Numbered from the stretch's first letter, positions 1 to 9,047 are shown. The stretch is DNA of 64,000 nt from CAZUZS01 sp964624795 (GCA_964624795.1 CAZUZS010000016.1:1-64000); one strand, 5' to 3'. Notes: generated by a model not told the origin, from the sequence alone. Numbers and translations are program-made.

Positions 1-1038
1 CGGGAATATCGCCGCCTTCACCGGCGCGATTTGCGGCTTGAGCCGCAGCACCACCCGCTCTTCCTCTTCCGCATACGCATCCACCAGGGCAGTCAACATC
101 AGACGGTCGACACCGGTGGAAGTCTCTACCACGTAGGGAACGTATTTTTCGCCGGCTTCCTGGTCGAAGTAGCGGAGATCTTTGCCGGAATGTTCCTGGT
201 GGCGATTCAGGTCGAAATCGGTGCGGTTGTGGATGCCCTCGATCTCACTCCAGCCGTAGGGGAATTCATATTCAATGTCGAATGCCGCTTTTGCATAATG
301 CGCCAGCTCGTTCTCGCCGTGCTGGTGGAAGTGCAGCTTCTCTTTGCGGATTCCCAGGCGCTCGTACCATGCAAACCGCTTCTCTTTCCAGAATTCGAAC
401 CACTCTTCATCGCTGCCCGGCTTCACGAAAAACTGCATCTCCATCTGCTCGAACTCGCGGGTGCGGAAAATGAAATTGCCGGGTGTGATCTCGTTCCGGA
501 ATGCCTTGCCGATCTGGGCAATGCCAAACGGCACTTTCTGGCGGCTGGCTTCACGCACATTATGAAAGTTGACATAAATCCCCTGCGCGGTTTCCGGGCG
601 GAGATAAACGATGTGCGCATCGTCTTCCACCGGCCCCATGAAGGTTTTGAACATGAGGTTGAACATGCGCGGCTCGGTCAGCTCGCCGCCGCAGTTGGGG
701 CAGCCTTTGGTGGCATCGATCTGATCCGCCCGCCAGCGCATCTTGCACTTTTTGCAATCCACCAGCGGATCGGTGAAACCCTCCACATGCCCGGACGCTT
801 CCCACACCTTGGGGTGCATCAGGATGCTGGCATCGATTCCTTCGATGTCGTCCCGCTCGTAAACCATGGATTTCCACCACAGCTCTTTGACATTCTTCTT
901 GAGCTCGATCCCCAGCGGGCCGTAATCGTAACAACTGTTGATGCCGCCATAAATTTCGCTGCTCTGAAATACATATCCCCGGCGCTTTGCCAGGGAAACA
1001 AGTTTTTCCATCACTCCGGACGTATTTGTCTTCGCCAC
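1..1038 (-). CDS. glyS: Glycyl-tRNA synthetase, 3' end cut by window edge
   Basis: Class II homodimeric glycyl-tRNA synthetase, which charges tRNA-Gly with glycine in the cytoplasm. The minus frame is open from the window edge to a GTG at 1038. It reads AKTNTSGVMEKLVSLAKRRG at the N-terminus, then YDYGPLGIELK, a CxxC...CxxC zinc-knuckle insertion (DCKKCKMRW / CPNCGGE), the motif 2 stretch FRNEITPGNFIFRTREFEQM, and STGVDRLMLTAL near the edge. GTG 1038 is chosen because a GAGGT Shine-Dalgarno (complement of 1046-1050) lies 7 nt upstream; the nearby ATG at 1043 is out of frame. The C-terminal anticodon-binding domain lies outside the window. It follows recO by 49 bp and is probably co-transcribed with it. 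The overlapping long plus-strand ORF is an antisense shadow. Confidence 0.95.
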   Translation of the reverse strand, partial: MAKTNTSGVMEKLVSLAKRRGYVFQSSEIYGGINSCYDYGPLGIELKKNVKELWWKSMVYERDDIEGIDASILMHPKVWEASGHVEGFTDPLVDCKKCKMRWRADQIDATKGCPNCGGELTEPRMFNLMFKTFMGPVEDDAHIVYLRPETAQGIYVNFHNVREASRQKVPFGIAQIGKAFRNEITPGNFIFRTREFEQMEMQFFVKPGSDEEWFEFWKEKRFAWYERLGIRKEKLHFHQHGENELAHYAKAAFDIEYEFPYGWSEIEGIHNRTDFDLNRHQEHSGKDLRYFDQEAGEKYVPYVVETSTGVDRLMLTALVDAYAEEEERVVLRLKPQIAPVKAAIFP

Positions 1039-1087
1039 TGCATTTACCTCATTGTTGAATACAAAAAAATTTGAGTCGCCAATATAA

Positions 1088-1858
1088 TTATGGAAGATAC
1101 ATTTTCAAAGATTTTAATTGAAGGGTCTGCTCGGTGTGGTAGTTCAAATGGGCAAGCAGGATCTCCAGGTAAAGCGGGTAATCCAAACCGGATGAAGACG
1201 GTTGGGGCCGGCGGGACAATTCCCCCGGCGCTGTCTGCGCCAGGTCACGGAGCAACTGCCACTGTTCGCGATTGAGCCGGAAGGGCCGCTGGATTAGCCC
1301 GGCGGAACAATCGGGGCAGATTACCGCTCCATTGACCACATCCAGAATTACCGGGAATTTCTGCGGCGTCCGGCCGCACTCCCTGCACTCGTCCAGGTTC
1401 CACCCGAATCCCAGGTATTCGCTGAGGAAAAGCAGGTACCGGATCAGATACGGCATCGGCTGCTGCGGGGGCGTTGCGTTCAACGAAGCCAGCATTCCGG
1501 TTGTGAAATGAAACAGAGAACCGGCTTCCTCGTTGTAGTGAACGAAATAGCGGATCAATTCCAGCATGGAATAGGCAATCGCGGTCGCGTCCAGGTCTTC
1601 GCGAATGTTGCTGTAGATGTCGACAATATCCGCCTGCGAAACGATTTGCAGGCCGCGGCTTTCGCGGATGGATAGCACCGCCTCTACATGATTCAAATTC
1701 TCCAGCACCCCTCGGAGGGGGCTTTTGGCGCGCATCGCACCTTTGGCGATAGCTTTTACATATCCTTTCTCCGCGGTGAAGAAGTGCACGATTTTGCTGG
1801 TGTCACTCCACCTCATGCTGTGAACGATGAGCGCTTCAGTTTTGAGAGTTTGAATCAC
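1088..1858 (-). CDS. recO: DNA repair protein RecO
   Basis: RecO, 256 aa, the recombination mediator that works with RecR to load RecA at gaps and anneals SSB-coated DNA. The N-terminal OB-fold carries the family opening (KTEALIVHSMRWSDTSKIVHFFTAEKG, cited here only as the first ~30 residues), followed by the basic GxxR region (AKGAMRAKSPLRG). A helical C-terminal half carries a zinc site with Cys at about 158, 161, 181 and 184 (CRECG ... CPDC). Length is normal for the family. It is the first gene of a likely recO-glyS unit. Upstream lie about 135 bp of AT-rich DNA and then the assembly gap, so the promoter may be partly missing. Confidence 0.93.
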   Translation of the reverse strand: MIQTLKTEALIVHSMRWSDTSKIVHFFTAEKGYVKAIAKGAMRAKSPLRGVLENLNHVEAVLSIRESRGLQIVSQADIVDIYSNIREDLDATAIAYSMLELIRYFVHYNEEAGSLFHFTTGMLASLNATPPQQPMPYLIRYLLFLSEYLGFGWNLDECRECGRTPQKFPVILDVVNGAVICPDCSAGLIQRPFRLNREQWQLLRDLAQTAPGELSRRPQPSSSGLDYPLYLEILLAHLNYHTEQTLQLKSLKMYLP

Positions 1859-1993
1859 GGTGCTTTTTTTCTCCTGCGAAATTCAGATTACCAATTGAAG
1901 AATCTATTCAAATGCATTTGTGTTCCCAAAATCGAAATAAAAATTGATCTATACAATAATGATTTTTGTTTATGCCGATGGATGCCTGCAAAT

Positions 1994-2093
1994 NNNNNNN
2001 NNNNNNNNNNNNNNNNNNNNNNNNNNNNNNNNNNNNNNNNNNNNNNNNNNNNNNNNNNNNNNNNNNNNNNNNNNNNNNNNNNNNNNNNNNNNN
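1994..2093. other. Assembly gap (100 Ns)
   Basis: Exactly 100 undetermined bases, the usual placeholder for a scaffold gap of unknown true length. The flanking sequence to the right is a palindrome array, which may be why assembly failed here. The stretch 1859-2297 has no recognisable gene on either side of the gap, and ORFs reading through the Ns are artefacts. Confidence 0.97.
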
Positions 2094-2117
2094 AAAGCGG
2101 TTAATTTAAAAATGCTT

Positions 2118-2240
2118 AACATTTCGGTACACCCCGCTGAAAGCAGGGTGTTAATAATATTTCCGGTTTCATTAACACCTGGATTTATCCAGGTGATGTT
2201 AAGCAATGTCATTGCTTATACAACCGTTTTAACGGTTTAC
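2118..2240. repeat. Array of four adjacent palindromes (REP/BIME-like)
   Basis: Four hairpin-forming palindromes follow one another within 110 bp. The first is 2130-2150, CACCC and GCT pairing with AGC and GGGTG around one mismatch. The second is 2176-2195, a perfect 9-bp stem with a 2-nt loop. The third is 2201-2217, a perfect 8-bp stem (AAGCAATG / CATTGCTT) around one T. The fourth is 2222-2237, a perfect 7-bp stem (AACCGTT / AACGGTT) with a 2-nt loop. TTAAC-type spacers separate them. No ORF makes sense here. The form resembles repetitive extragenic palindromes moved by RAYT-type transposases. That identity is inferred; the palindromes themselves are read directly. It lies just 3' of mgtE. 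Confidence 0.75.
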
Positions 2241-2297
2241 GGGCTATTTCCAGAAATCCTAAAAAACAATTGTGCGAAATCAGATTCCGCCATGAAT

Positions 2298-3665
2298 TCA
2301 CATAAAAAAATGAAGGGACAGCGTGAGGAGGGTAAAATAAATCAGAAGGCCCACCACATCATTAAATGTGGCAATGAAGGGGCCGGTAGCCAGGGCCGGA
2401 TCGACATTTATCTTTTTGAACAGCAGTGGTGCGATTGCGCCAATCATGGATGCATTCAGGATAACCACGATAAGGGTGCTCCCCAGAATGGCGCCAAAAC
2501 CGTAGTCCTGCCTCCACAATGAGATAACGCAAAAAATCAGAATGCCCAGCGCCATGCCGTTCAGAAGCGCCACCCGGATTTCCCGGAACAGGCGCCGCCC
2601 GGTGTCCCGGAAACCGATCTCACCGGTAGCCAAACCGCGTACCACAATGATGCTGGATTGCTGGCCGGTACTACCGCCCATCGCCATCACAATGGGAATG
2701 AAAAATGCGGAAGTGATAATTCTCTCCATTGTGACCGCGAAAGAGCTGAGTATAAACGCCGACATCACTTCCCCCACAAACGACAGCAAAAGCCACGGCA
2801 GCCGCGCCCGCGAAATTTGCAGGATGCTGTCTTCCAGGACAGTCTCTTCACCGGTTCCGCCGATGCGCCCCAGGTCTTCCCCCAACTCTTCGTCGATAAC
2901 ATCCACAATATCGTCGAAGGTGATGCGGCCAATCAATTTGTGCCGGCGGTTGACAACCGGCACCACCACCAGGTCATATTTCCGGAAAAGGTGCGCCACC
3001 TCTTCCTGGTCAAGATCGCTGTCCACGCTGATAATATCCTGCTCCATAATGTCCCGCACCAGTATGCCCGGTTCGGACAAAATGAGGGTGCGCAAAGAGA
3101 GCTGCCCGACCAGCGTTCCGAAGTCATCGATCACAAAACAGTGGTAAAGGTCTTCCACGTCTTTATGTTTGCTGCGGATATTTTCGATGGCCTGCTGCAC
3201 GCTCGAGTTTACATTCACCGCCACGTACTCCTTGGCCATGATGCCGCCGGCGGTGTCTTCCGGGTAGAGCAACAGCTCCTGGATTTCTTCCGAGCTCTCC
3301 TCCTTGATCTTCTCCAGAACCTCGGTGGCCTGCTCCACCGGCAGCTCCGAAACCAGGTCCGCTGCGTCATCGGAATCCATGTCTTTCACCATCTCGGCGA
3401 TCTGGTGCGTGTCCAGACCTTCCAGCACGTCTTCCTTGACGTTCTCCTCCAGCTCCACCAGCACCTCGCTGGCGACTTCCGGGGGAATCAGGTTGAATAT
3501 CGCCCTCCGCTCGTCATCATCAAGATGAGAAAGGATATCGGAGATATCGGCAGGGTGCAGGTCAGCGATGATGTTCAGAACAAAACTGGTCTGCTCCTTT
3601 TTAATCAGGAACCGGATGTCGTTCAGAATCTCGTCCAGGTTCATTTCATTGGTTATCGCGCCCAT
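2298..3665 (-). CDS. mgtE: Magnesium transporter MgtE
   Basis: MgtE-type Mg2+ channel, 455 aa, in the inner membrane. An acidic N-terminal superhelical domain (about residues 10-135, rich in LxxLHPADISDIL and LPPEVASEVL-type repeats) is followed by a CBS pair (about 140-265; LLLYPEDTAGGIM, then IMEQDIISVDSDL and KLIGRITFDDIVDVIDEE). The C-terminal membrane domain (about 285-455) has five helices and the conserved segments AMGGSTGQQSS and ATGPFIATFNDVVGL. In this family the cytosolic domains sense Mg2+ and close the pore when it is plentiful. The start overlaps the end of rsmA by 20 bp, so the two are translationally linked. Length is normal. Confidence 0.95.
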   Translation of the reverse strand: MGAITNEMNLDEILNDIRFLIKKEQTSFVLNIIADLHPADISDILSHLDDDERRAIFNLIPPEVASEVLVELEENVKEDVLEGLDTHQIAEMVKDMDSDDAADLVSELPVEQATEVLEKIKEESSEEIQELLLYPEDTAGGIMAKEYVAVNVNSSVQQAIENIRSKHKDVEDLYHCFVIDDFGTLVGQLSLRTLILSEPGILVRDIMEQDIISVDSDLDQEEVAHLFRKYDLVVVPVVNRRHKLIGRITFDDIVDVIDEELGEDLGRIGGTGEETVLEDSILQISRARLPWLLLSFVGEVMSAFILSSFAVTMERIITSAFFIPIVMAMGGSTGQQSSIIVVRGLATGEIGFRDTGRRLFREIRVALLNGMALGILIFCVISLWRQDYGFGAILGSTLIVVILNASMIGAIAPLLFKKINVDPALATGPFIATFNDVVGLLIYFTLLTLSLHFFM

Positions 3666-4488
3666 AGTCGTTACTCGCCAGCATTTGATGGATTTGATTT
3701 GAAAGACCTACAAACTCGTTCACAGATAAGGTTTCCGGCCTGCGGGACAGGTCTATGCTCAGGTGCTCTAATATAGTTTGGGAAAACAGATTTGACAAAG
3801 TGTTTCGCAACATTTTCCGCCGCTGGTTGAAGGTCTGCCGGACAATTTTCCGAAAAAGCTCCGGGTCCGCCAGGCGGTTGAGGGCATGGTGGTCGAAGGT
3901 CATGCGGATCACCGCTGAATCCACCTGCGGCCTTGGAAAAAAGAGGCGGGCAGGCACGGTAAACAGGTAATCCACCTGGGAATAGAACTGGCAAAAGACC
4001 GACAGGATTCCGTACTCCTTGCTTCCCGGCGGGGCCGAAATACGGGCGCCGACTTCCTGTTGAATCATGAAAACGGCTTCCTCAAAAATCGCTTCGGAAT
4101 CCAGTATCTTGAAAATAATAGGGGATGTGATATGATAGGGCAGGTTTCCTATGACAGCAATGTGGTGACCAGCGATCTCATCGAGAAGCCGCGAAAGATC
4201 GGTTTGCAGGAAATCCTGTTCCAGCACCTCAAGATTGATTGGATTGCCAAGCCGGTCCGGTAATTCGCGAACCAGCAGCGGATCGATCTCCACCGCAATC
4301 ACTTTTTCGGCTTTTTCGATGAGGAAACGGGTGAGCATGCCCTGGCCCGGACCCACCTCCACCACTGCCCGTGGCTCGGGGATTTGCAGCGCATCGGCAA
4401 CCTTGCGGGCAATGTTGGCATCCCGCAGGAAATTCTGGCTCCACCTTTTAAGCGGCGGCGGGTAGGTTTTTTCTTTCCTCATCGGCAT
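3646..4488 (-). CDS. rsmA: 16S rRNA (A1518/A1519) dimethyltransferase
   Basis: RsmA/KsgA, 280 aa, dimethylates two adjacent adenosines in helix 45 of 16S rRNA during small-subunit assembly, using S-adenosylmethionine. Visible motifs are the substrate opening QNFLRDANIARKV, the SAM loop VVEVGPGQGMLT (residues 42-53), the acidic residue after strand 2 (AVEIDP), and the adenine-binding motif NLPYHI (115-120). The C-terminal helical domain ends near EFVGLSNQIHQM. ATG 4488 is used; an ATG two codons later is equally possible. It overlaps mgtE by 20 bp. Confidence 0.95.
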   Translation of the reverse strand: MPMRKEKTYPPPLKRWSQNFLRDANIARKVADALQIPEPRAVVEVGPGQGMLTRFLIEKAEKVIAVEIDPLLVRELPDRLGNPINLEVLEQDFLQTDLSRLLDEIAGHHIAVIGNLPYHITSPIIFKILDSEAIFEEAVFMIQQEVGARISAPPGSKEYGILSVFCQFYSQVDYLFTVPARLFFPRPQVDSAVIRMTFDHHALNRLADPELFRKIVRQTFNQRRKMLRNTLSNLFSQTILEHLSIDLSRRPETLSVNEFVGLSNQIHQMLASNDYGRDNQ

Positions 4489-4623
4489 TCGTAAAACCTG
4501 TTCTTAAATTGTCATTCGCCGACGGGAAATTAGCCATTTTTTCCCGGAAAAGAAAGAAGCGCTTTCCCGCCGGCCGGTTTTCGGCGAAAAGCATCCCGCG
4601 GAACGGGAGATAAAAGGAAGAAA

Positions 4624-5751
4624 ATGGTCATTAAAGAGATCCGGGCCAAAAGCATTTTACGCAGGCAGAAGAAGATCGATTCGTGGTTCATTTCCCGCTA
4701 CGGGATGAATTTGTATCGCGGCTGCACCCACAATTGTGTTTATTGCGACGGCCGCTCAGAAGGCTATTACGTGCAGGGAGAATTCGGCCGGGATATCGAG
4801 GTGAAAGTGAACGCCGTCGAGATGCTGCGGAAAGAGCTGGATCCATCCCGCAAGCGAAAGCCTTTCCGCAAAAGCTTCATTCTTCTGGGCGGGGGTGTGA
4901 CAGATGCCTACCAGCCGGTTGAGAAAAAATATCTTCTCAGCCGGAAAACACTGGTGCTTATTCTCGAACACGGATTCCCGGTGCACATTCTTACCAAATC
5001 TACGCTGGTAGAACGGGATCTGGACATTATCAAAAAGATCAATGAAAAGAGCCGGGCGATTGTGAGCTTTAGCTTTTCCTCGGTGGATGACGACATCAGC
5101 GCCATCTTCGAGCCGGGAGTGCCGCCGCCTTCCGAACGGTTGAAAACGCTTGAGTTATTCAAAAAGAATGGAATCGCCTGCGGCATGTTCCTTCTGCCGG
5201 TGATCCCTTTCGTCACCGACAGCCCGGAGATGATGGACGCCAGCATCCGCCGAGCCGCCGAAGCAGGGCTGGATTTCATCATTTTCGGCGGCATGACGCT
5301 GAAGGAAGGAAAGCAGGCGGATTATTTTTACAAGACCCTGAATGAGTTCGATCCGGCGCTGTCCCTGGAATACCAGATCATTTACAAAGGAGATAAGTGG
5401 GGGAATGCCACCCCGGAATACTACCGCTCAATAAATGAAACCTTCTACCGCCTGGCAAGAAAATACCGGATGCCGGTGCGCATCCCGCCCGCTCTCTACC
5501 GGAATTTGCTGGACCAAAACGACCTGGTAGTGGTCGCGCTGGAGCACATCGACTACCTTATGAAACTGCGAGGCCAAAGATCGCCGTTCGGTTTTGCCGC
5601 TTACTCCATTTCGCAATTGAAGGAGCCGCTATCGGAACTGCGGTTCAAGCTCCGCCAGATCGAGGGCGTCAACAATGTCACCGAACGCATCATTCTGGAT
5701 GTTCTGGATAATGGGAGATCGGGGTATTTGGAGAATTTGTGGGTGGGGTGA
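4624..5751 (+). CDS. SplB-like radical SAM protein
   Basis: Radical SAM protein of the spore-photoproduct-lyase-like group, 375 aa. The cluster motif is RGCTHNCVYC (Cys 34, 38, 41), binding a 4Fe-4S cluster and SAM. Other matching segments are SFILLGGGVTDAYQPVEKKY, HILTKSTLVERDLDII, SFSSVDDDI and FEPGVPPPSERL, all typical of SplB/Rv2578c-like proteins. The substrate of this branch is unknown, and a DNA-repair role cannot be assumed from the fold. The start has a GGAAG Shine-Dalgarno about 7 nt upstream. It is divergent from rsmA (135-bp gap) and convergent with the next gene, whose end is 37 bp away. Confidence 0.85.
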   Translation: MVIKEIRAKSILRRQKKIDSWFISRYGMNLYRGCTHNCVYCDGRSEGYYVQGEFGRDIEVKVNAVEMLRKELDPSRKRKPFRKSFILLGGGVTDAYQPVEKKYLLSRKTLVLILEHGFPVHILTKSTLVERDLDIIKKINEKSRAIVSFSFSSVDDDISAIFEPGVPPPSERLKTLELFKKNGIACGMFLLPVIPFVTDSPEMMDASIRRAAEAGLDFIIFGGMTLKEGKQADYFYKTLNEFDPALSLEYQIIYKGDKWGNATPEYYRSINETFYRLARKYRMPVRIPPALYRNLLDQNDLVVVALEHIDYLMKLRGQRSPFGFAAYSISQLKEPLSELRFKLRQIEGVNNVTERIILDVLDNGRSGYLENLWVG

Positions 5752-5788
5752 AAAGTTTGCCGGGTTCTCCTTCGCAAAAGCACTCCAA

Positions 5789-7396
5789 TCAAGCAATCTC
5801 ACGATAAACCACCACCCCATCCACCACCGTTAACACCGATTGGGTGGATTTCATCTCTTCCGGCGAAACACTAAAAACATCCCGGTCGGCAAGGAAGAAA
5901 TCGGCTAAGGCACCGGCTTTAATGCGACCTTGCCGGTGTCCCAATCCAACCACTTCAGCGGAATTGCTGGTGTAGCCCGCCAGGCAGGCTGGCAGGTCTA
6001 ACTTTTCCTCCGGGTAGAATGAAGGCTCCTTCGGATCGAGGTTAAAGCGGCGCTCCACGGCGGTGTAAATGGCGTGCCAGGGATTAAACGTTTCCACCGG
6101 GATGTCCGAGCCCAGGATCAGTTTCGCCCCGTGCCTCAGCAGCGTTGCGTAAGGATAAGCGTACCACCCTCTCCCGCCCAGGTATTTCTGAATGATGGGA
6201 ATATCCGCCGCCAGGTGCACCGGCTGGACGCTGGCCACAATCCCGTATTTTTTAAACAGGGGGACGTCATCGGGATGAATCAGCTGGGCATGTTCGATGC
6301 GGTGGACAAGACCGTATTTGCGGCTCTGTTCTGCAAATTTGCCCAGCACCCGCAATGTCTTCCGTATCGCCCGGTCGCCGATGGCGTGAATGGCACAGGC
6401 CAATCGTGCCTCGACTGCTTTCGCCACATCCGCTTCCAACTGCTGTTCGGTGAGCACTTCCACTCCTGAATGGCCCAATTCCAGATAATCCTCTAACAAT
6501 TCCGCAGTTTGCGAGCCGAAGGCGCCGTCCACAAAAATCTTGGCGCCGACAATTTTCAGAAAATCATCTCCCAGCCCGAGTTCGATTGCCAGCTCTTTGG
6601 CTGCCCCGACATGCTGGATGGGCAGATACCAGAACATGCGTAATCCCATTTCTCCCTGCCGCCGGGCTTCCTGGTAGATTTTAAATTCAGCCGGTGTTTC
6701 CACGGTGTGCACACCGGAAAAACCCAGGCGGTGAAAATCCCGGGTGACCTGCTGCCACGATTTCCGCAAACGCTGGTAGGTTGGCGGCGGAACCAGGTCG
6801 AACACCCTCAGGCGGGCGTCTTCTTCCAGGATGCCGGTAAACTCGCCGGTGTGCGGATTCACCGCCAGGTGTTTAGCATTGGCGTACGGGCGATCGGTAG
6901 AAACGCCGATCCGTTCCAGCACCGGTGAGTTCACCCAGGCGGTGTGCCAGTCTTTGCTGTCCAGCGCAATAAAATGGCGGGTACTGATGCTGTCCAACTG
7001 ACGGAAAGTGGGATAATCGGACTCCGGCCACAAATTGTTGTTCCAGCCGCCGCCGGTAACCCATTCGCCTTCCGGCGTTTTGTTTACCTTTTTCTCGATG
7101 CGGCTTAGCGCTTCCTGCAAGGAAGTGCAGTCGTACAGGCTCACTTCCTGCTGCCTTTTAACGTAGCCGAGAAAATGGGTGTGGGAATCCTGGAAGGCGG
7201 GCAGCAGCAACCTGCCGTCGGCATCGATGCTGGTAGTATGCGGCTGGCGCAGGTGCAGAATGTCCTCATCGGAGCCAACCGCCAGAATCCGGTTGCTGAA
7301 AACCGCCAGCGCGGTATCCGGCAGAAAACCTTCCACCGGATCGTAAATGCGGGCATTGAAAAGAATCAGATCAACAAAATTGTATGGCGCACTCAT
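5789..7396 (-). CDS. YtcJ-like amidohydrolase
   Basis: Metal-dependent amidohydrolase of the YtcJ/exoenzyme-regulatory type, 535 aa, probably cytoplasmic. An N-terminal beta segment carries LPAFQDSHTHFLG with the HxH metal ligands at 72-74. Later come CAIHAIGDRAI, HRIEHAQLI and a C-terminal LGSDIPVETFNPW with the catalytic Asp, ending in the composite domain (GRIKAGALADFFLADRDVF). The natural substrate is unknown; relatives hydrolyse N-substituted amino compounds or ureas. It begins 20 bp after a MarC-like membrane protein on the same strand, suggesting co-transcription. Length is normal. Confidence 0.88.
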   Translation of the reverse strand: MSAPYNFVDLILFNARIYDPVEGFLPDTALAVFSNRILAVGSDEDILHLRQPHTTSIDADGRLLLPAFQDSHTHFLGYVKRQQEVSLYDCTSLQEALSRIEKKVNKTPEGEWVTGGGWNNNLWPESDYPTFRQLDSISTRHFIALDSKDWHTAWVNSPVLERIGVSTDRPYANAKHLAVNPHTGEFTGILEEDARLRVFDLVPPPTYQRLRKSWQQVTRDFHRLGFSGVHTVETPAEFKIYQEARRQGEMGLRMFWYLPIQHVGAAKELAIELGLGDDFLKIVGAKIFVDGAFGSQTAELLEDYLELGHSGVEVLTEQQLEADVAKAVEARLACAIHAIGDRAIRKTLRVLGKFAEQSRKYGLVHRIEHAQLIHPDDVPLFKKYGIVASVQPVHLAADIPIIQKYLGGRGWYAYPYATLLRHGAKLILGSDIPVETFNPWHAIYTAVERRFNLDPKEPSFYPEEKLDLPACLAGYTSNSAEVVGLGHRQGRIKAGALADFFLADRDVFSVSPEEMKSTQSVLTVVDGVVVYREIA

Positions 7397-7416
7397 ACGG
7401 GTTTATAATAAAATGG

Positions 7417-8016
7417 TTATTTAAAAAACAGGTTCCGGATGCCGTCCAGTGCCATGTTAATACCGATGGCGCCAGCGATGAAACCGTTGACCCGCAGAAA
7501 ATACACCATAAATTTATCGAAAGCTATCTTAAAGCGCTCTGATATAATTTTGTATTTGATGAGCGTTAATGAAATGATGACAATAAAATTTGCCAGCATG
7601 GCAATCATGATTAAAAAAATGGAATCGGGCACCGGGTAGCGGTTACCGATCACCACACAGATGGAAATGCTGCCGGCGCCCACCATGAAGGGCAGAGCGA
7701 TCTCGGAAGCCAGCTCGTCCAGATTTCCCCGCAGCGTGATAAACGACTTTTTCCCCTGGATGATGAAAATAAGCGCCATTGAAAAAATAACAATCCCGCC
7801 AAAAATGCGGAACGACTCGAAATCGATGGAGAGAAAGCGAAAGAGCGTCATGCCGAATTCGGAGAAAAACATGAAGATCAGAAGAGAAGTCAGGCTGGCT
7901 TTCACCAGCACCTTGTTGAAATCCCGCAAAGACAAGTCGTCCATCACCGGCTTCAGATAGACAAACAGGGCGAACGGATTGATCAAAACCAAAAGGGAAA
8001 TCAGGGAAGAAAGCAA
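7417..8016 (-). CDS. MarC family membrane protein
   Basis: MarC/UPF0056 inner-membrane protein, 199 aa, with six predicted membrane segments. The N-terminus LLVLINPFALFVYLKPVMDDL matches the conserved opening of the family, and LALPFMVGAGSISICVVI-like sequence near the middle (here ALPFMVGAGSIS) is another hallmark. The molecular function is not established; the old link to multidrug resistance was not upheld. It precedes the amidohydrolase by 20 bp in the same direction. Confidence 0.85.
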   Translation of the reverse strand: MLSSLISLLVLINPFALFVYLKPVMDDLSLRDFNKVLVKASLTSLLIFMFFSEFGMTLFRFLSIDFESFRIFGGIVIFSMALIFIIQGKKSFITLRGNLDELASEIALPFMVGAGSISICVVIGNRYPVPDSIFLIMIAMLANFIVIISLTLIKYKIISERFKIAFDKFMVYFLRVNGFIAGAIGINMALDGIRNLFFK

Positions 8017-8062
8017 AGGCGGCGCCTCGTGTTTATTGATATTATGGTAAATACTCGCCTAA

Positions 8063-8156
8063 CTTCCCGGAAGCTCTCTGCCCACACCTTACTTCGGGAA
8101 GATGCGGAAAAACCTCTTTAAACACCTGGGTATTTTTTCAAAAAGCTTCCGGGAAG
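8063..8156. repeat. Inverted repeat between marC-like gene and ablB
   Basis: CTTCCCGGAAGCT at 8063-8075 and its exact reverse complement at 8144-8156, 13-bp arms 68 bp apart; each arm is itself nearly palindromic (GAAGC/GCTTC around CCGGG). It sits in the 194-bp gap after ablB and before the MarC-like gene. It could form a large stem or be an operator pair. No T-run follows, so a simple terminator is not supported. Confidence 0.5.
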
Positions 8157-8210
8157 CTTACCAAATTACTCTGCCGTGCCGGCATTGTCGCACCTACTGC
8201 ATCCGAAAAT

Positions 8211-9047
8211 TCACGTTAGAAATTTGTACCATACATTCATGCTTTCCAGCCGCCCCGAAATGTTAGTATTTTTGATCAGCGTGCCGCTGTAGCGGTAATC
8301 CATCCGGGCAAATGTAATATTCATGCCGAACGAGAGCGCCCGTGCGATAGTGTAGGCGGTCTTGAGTCCGCGTCGCCGCATTTCCTTCTCCATCTCATTC
8401 AGCAGAAACACCGCCAACCCGTTCCCACGGTAATCCGGCAACGTAGCGAAATCGGTCATTTCCACATTCTTCGCTTTCACATCCATCTCGGACGAAGACA
8501 GCGCTACCAGCCGCCCGCCTTCCCAAATGCCGAAATAGACAATATTTTCATCCATGGTTTTAGCCAGGTATTCCGGGTCGTGGATGGGAAACGGGTAAGT
8601 GGCGAACACTTCTTTGTAAACCTCTGCCATCGCCGTGGCGTCCGGCCTTTCGCACTTCCGGAAAGCAAATCTCTTATCCAACGCAAGCTCCGGCTCCTCC
8701 ATTGCTTTGGACTTGGCGGTACGCAGGATGGAATTGATCTTCTCCATATTCTTCGTGTTTTTCCGGTTGGGCGACAAGTATTTGGCCAGGAAGAAAGCAT
8801 CCCGTTCTCCTCCGAAAAACTGCGGCACCCGGGCTTCCTTCACATAGCCGTTTTCCAGGAATTCACTGCTCGCATAGGCGGGGATTTTAGCAAATATCTT
8901 GGTATATTTCTGTTTTTCCGCTTTGCGATCCAAAACATCGATAATGCCGGGAAATTCGCTTTGCGAAAGCTTCATCAGGTAAATCCGGTCATTGAATTTC
9001 CCATGCTGAATCAGGGTGTTGCCAATGGTTTCAATTTGATCGTACAT
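8211..9047 (-). CDS. ablB: Beta-lysine N-acetyltransferase (GNAT)
   Basis: Putative beta-lysine N6-acetyltransferase, about 278 aa. It acetylates the L-beta-lysine made by lysine 2,3-aminomutase to give the compatible solute N-epsilon-acetyl-beta-lysine. The C-terminal half is a GNAT fold with the acetyl-CoA loop region LPDYRGNGLAVFLLNEMEKEM and the terminal TIARALSFGMNITFARMDYRYSGTL, which is characteristic of AblB. Start: two adjacent ATGs (9050 and 9047) follow GGAG. 9047 is chosen for its 6-nt spacing; the longer frame to 9104 lacks support. It overlaps the symporter gene by 17 bp. Assignment rests on family features plus linkage to ablA. Confidence 0.87.
   Translation of the reverse strand: MYDQIETIGNTLIQHGKFNDRIYLMKLSQSEFPGIIDVLDRKAEKQKYTKIFAKIPAYASSEFLENGYVKEARVPQFFGGERDAFFLAKYLSPNRKNTKNMEKINSILRTAKSKAMEEPELALDKRFAFRKCERPDATAMAEVYKEVFATYPFPIHDPEYLAKTMDENIVYFGIWEGGRLVALSSSEMDVKAKNVEMTDFATLPDYRGNGLAVFLLNEMEKEMRRRGLKTAYTIARALSFGMNITFARMDYRYSGTLIKNTNISGRLESMNVWYKFLT

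Noticed and set aside
31..1074. 347-aa plus-strand open frame
   Set aside because: Antisense to glycyl-tRNA synthetase, whose motifs are unmistakable on the minus strand.
1944..2522. 192-aa plus-strand ORF through the N run
   Set aside because: It reads through undetermined bases and then antisense to mgtE.
2658..3776. 372-aa plus-strand open frame
   Set aside because: Antisense to mgtE and rsmA; His/Gln-rich shadow composition with no domain.
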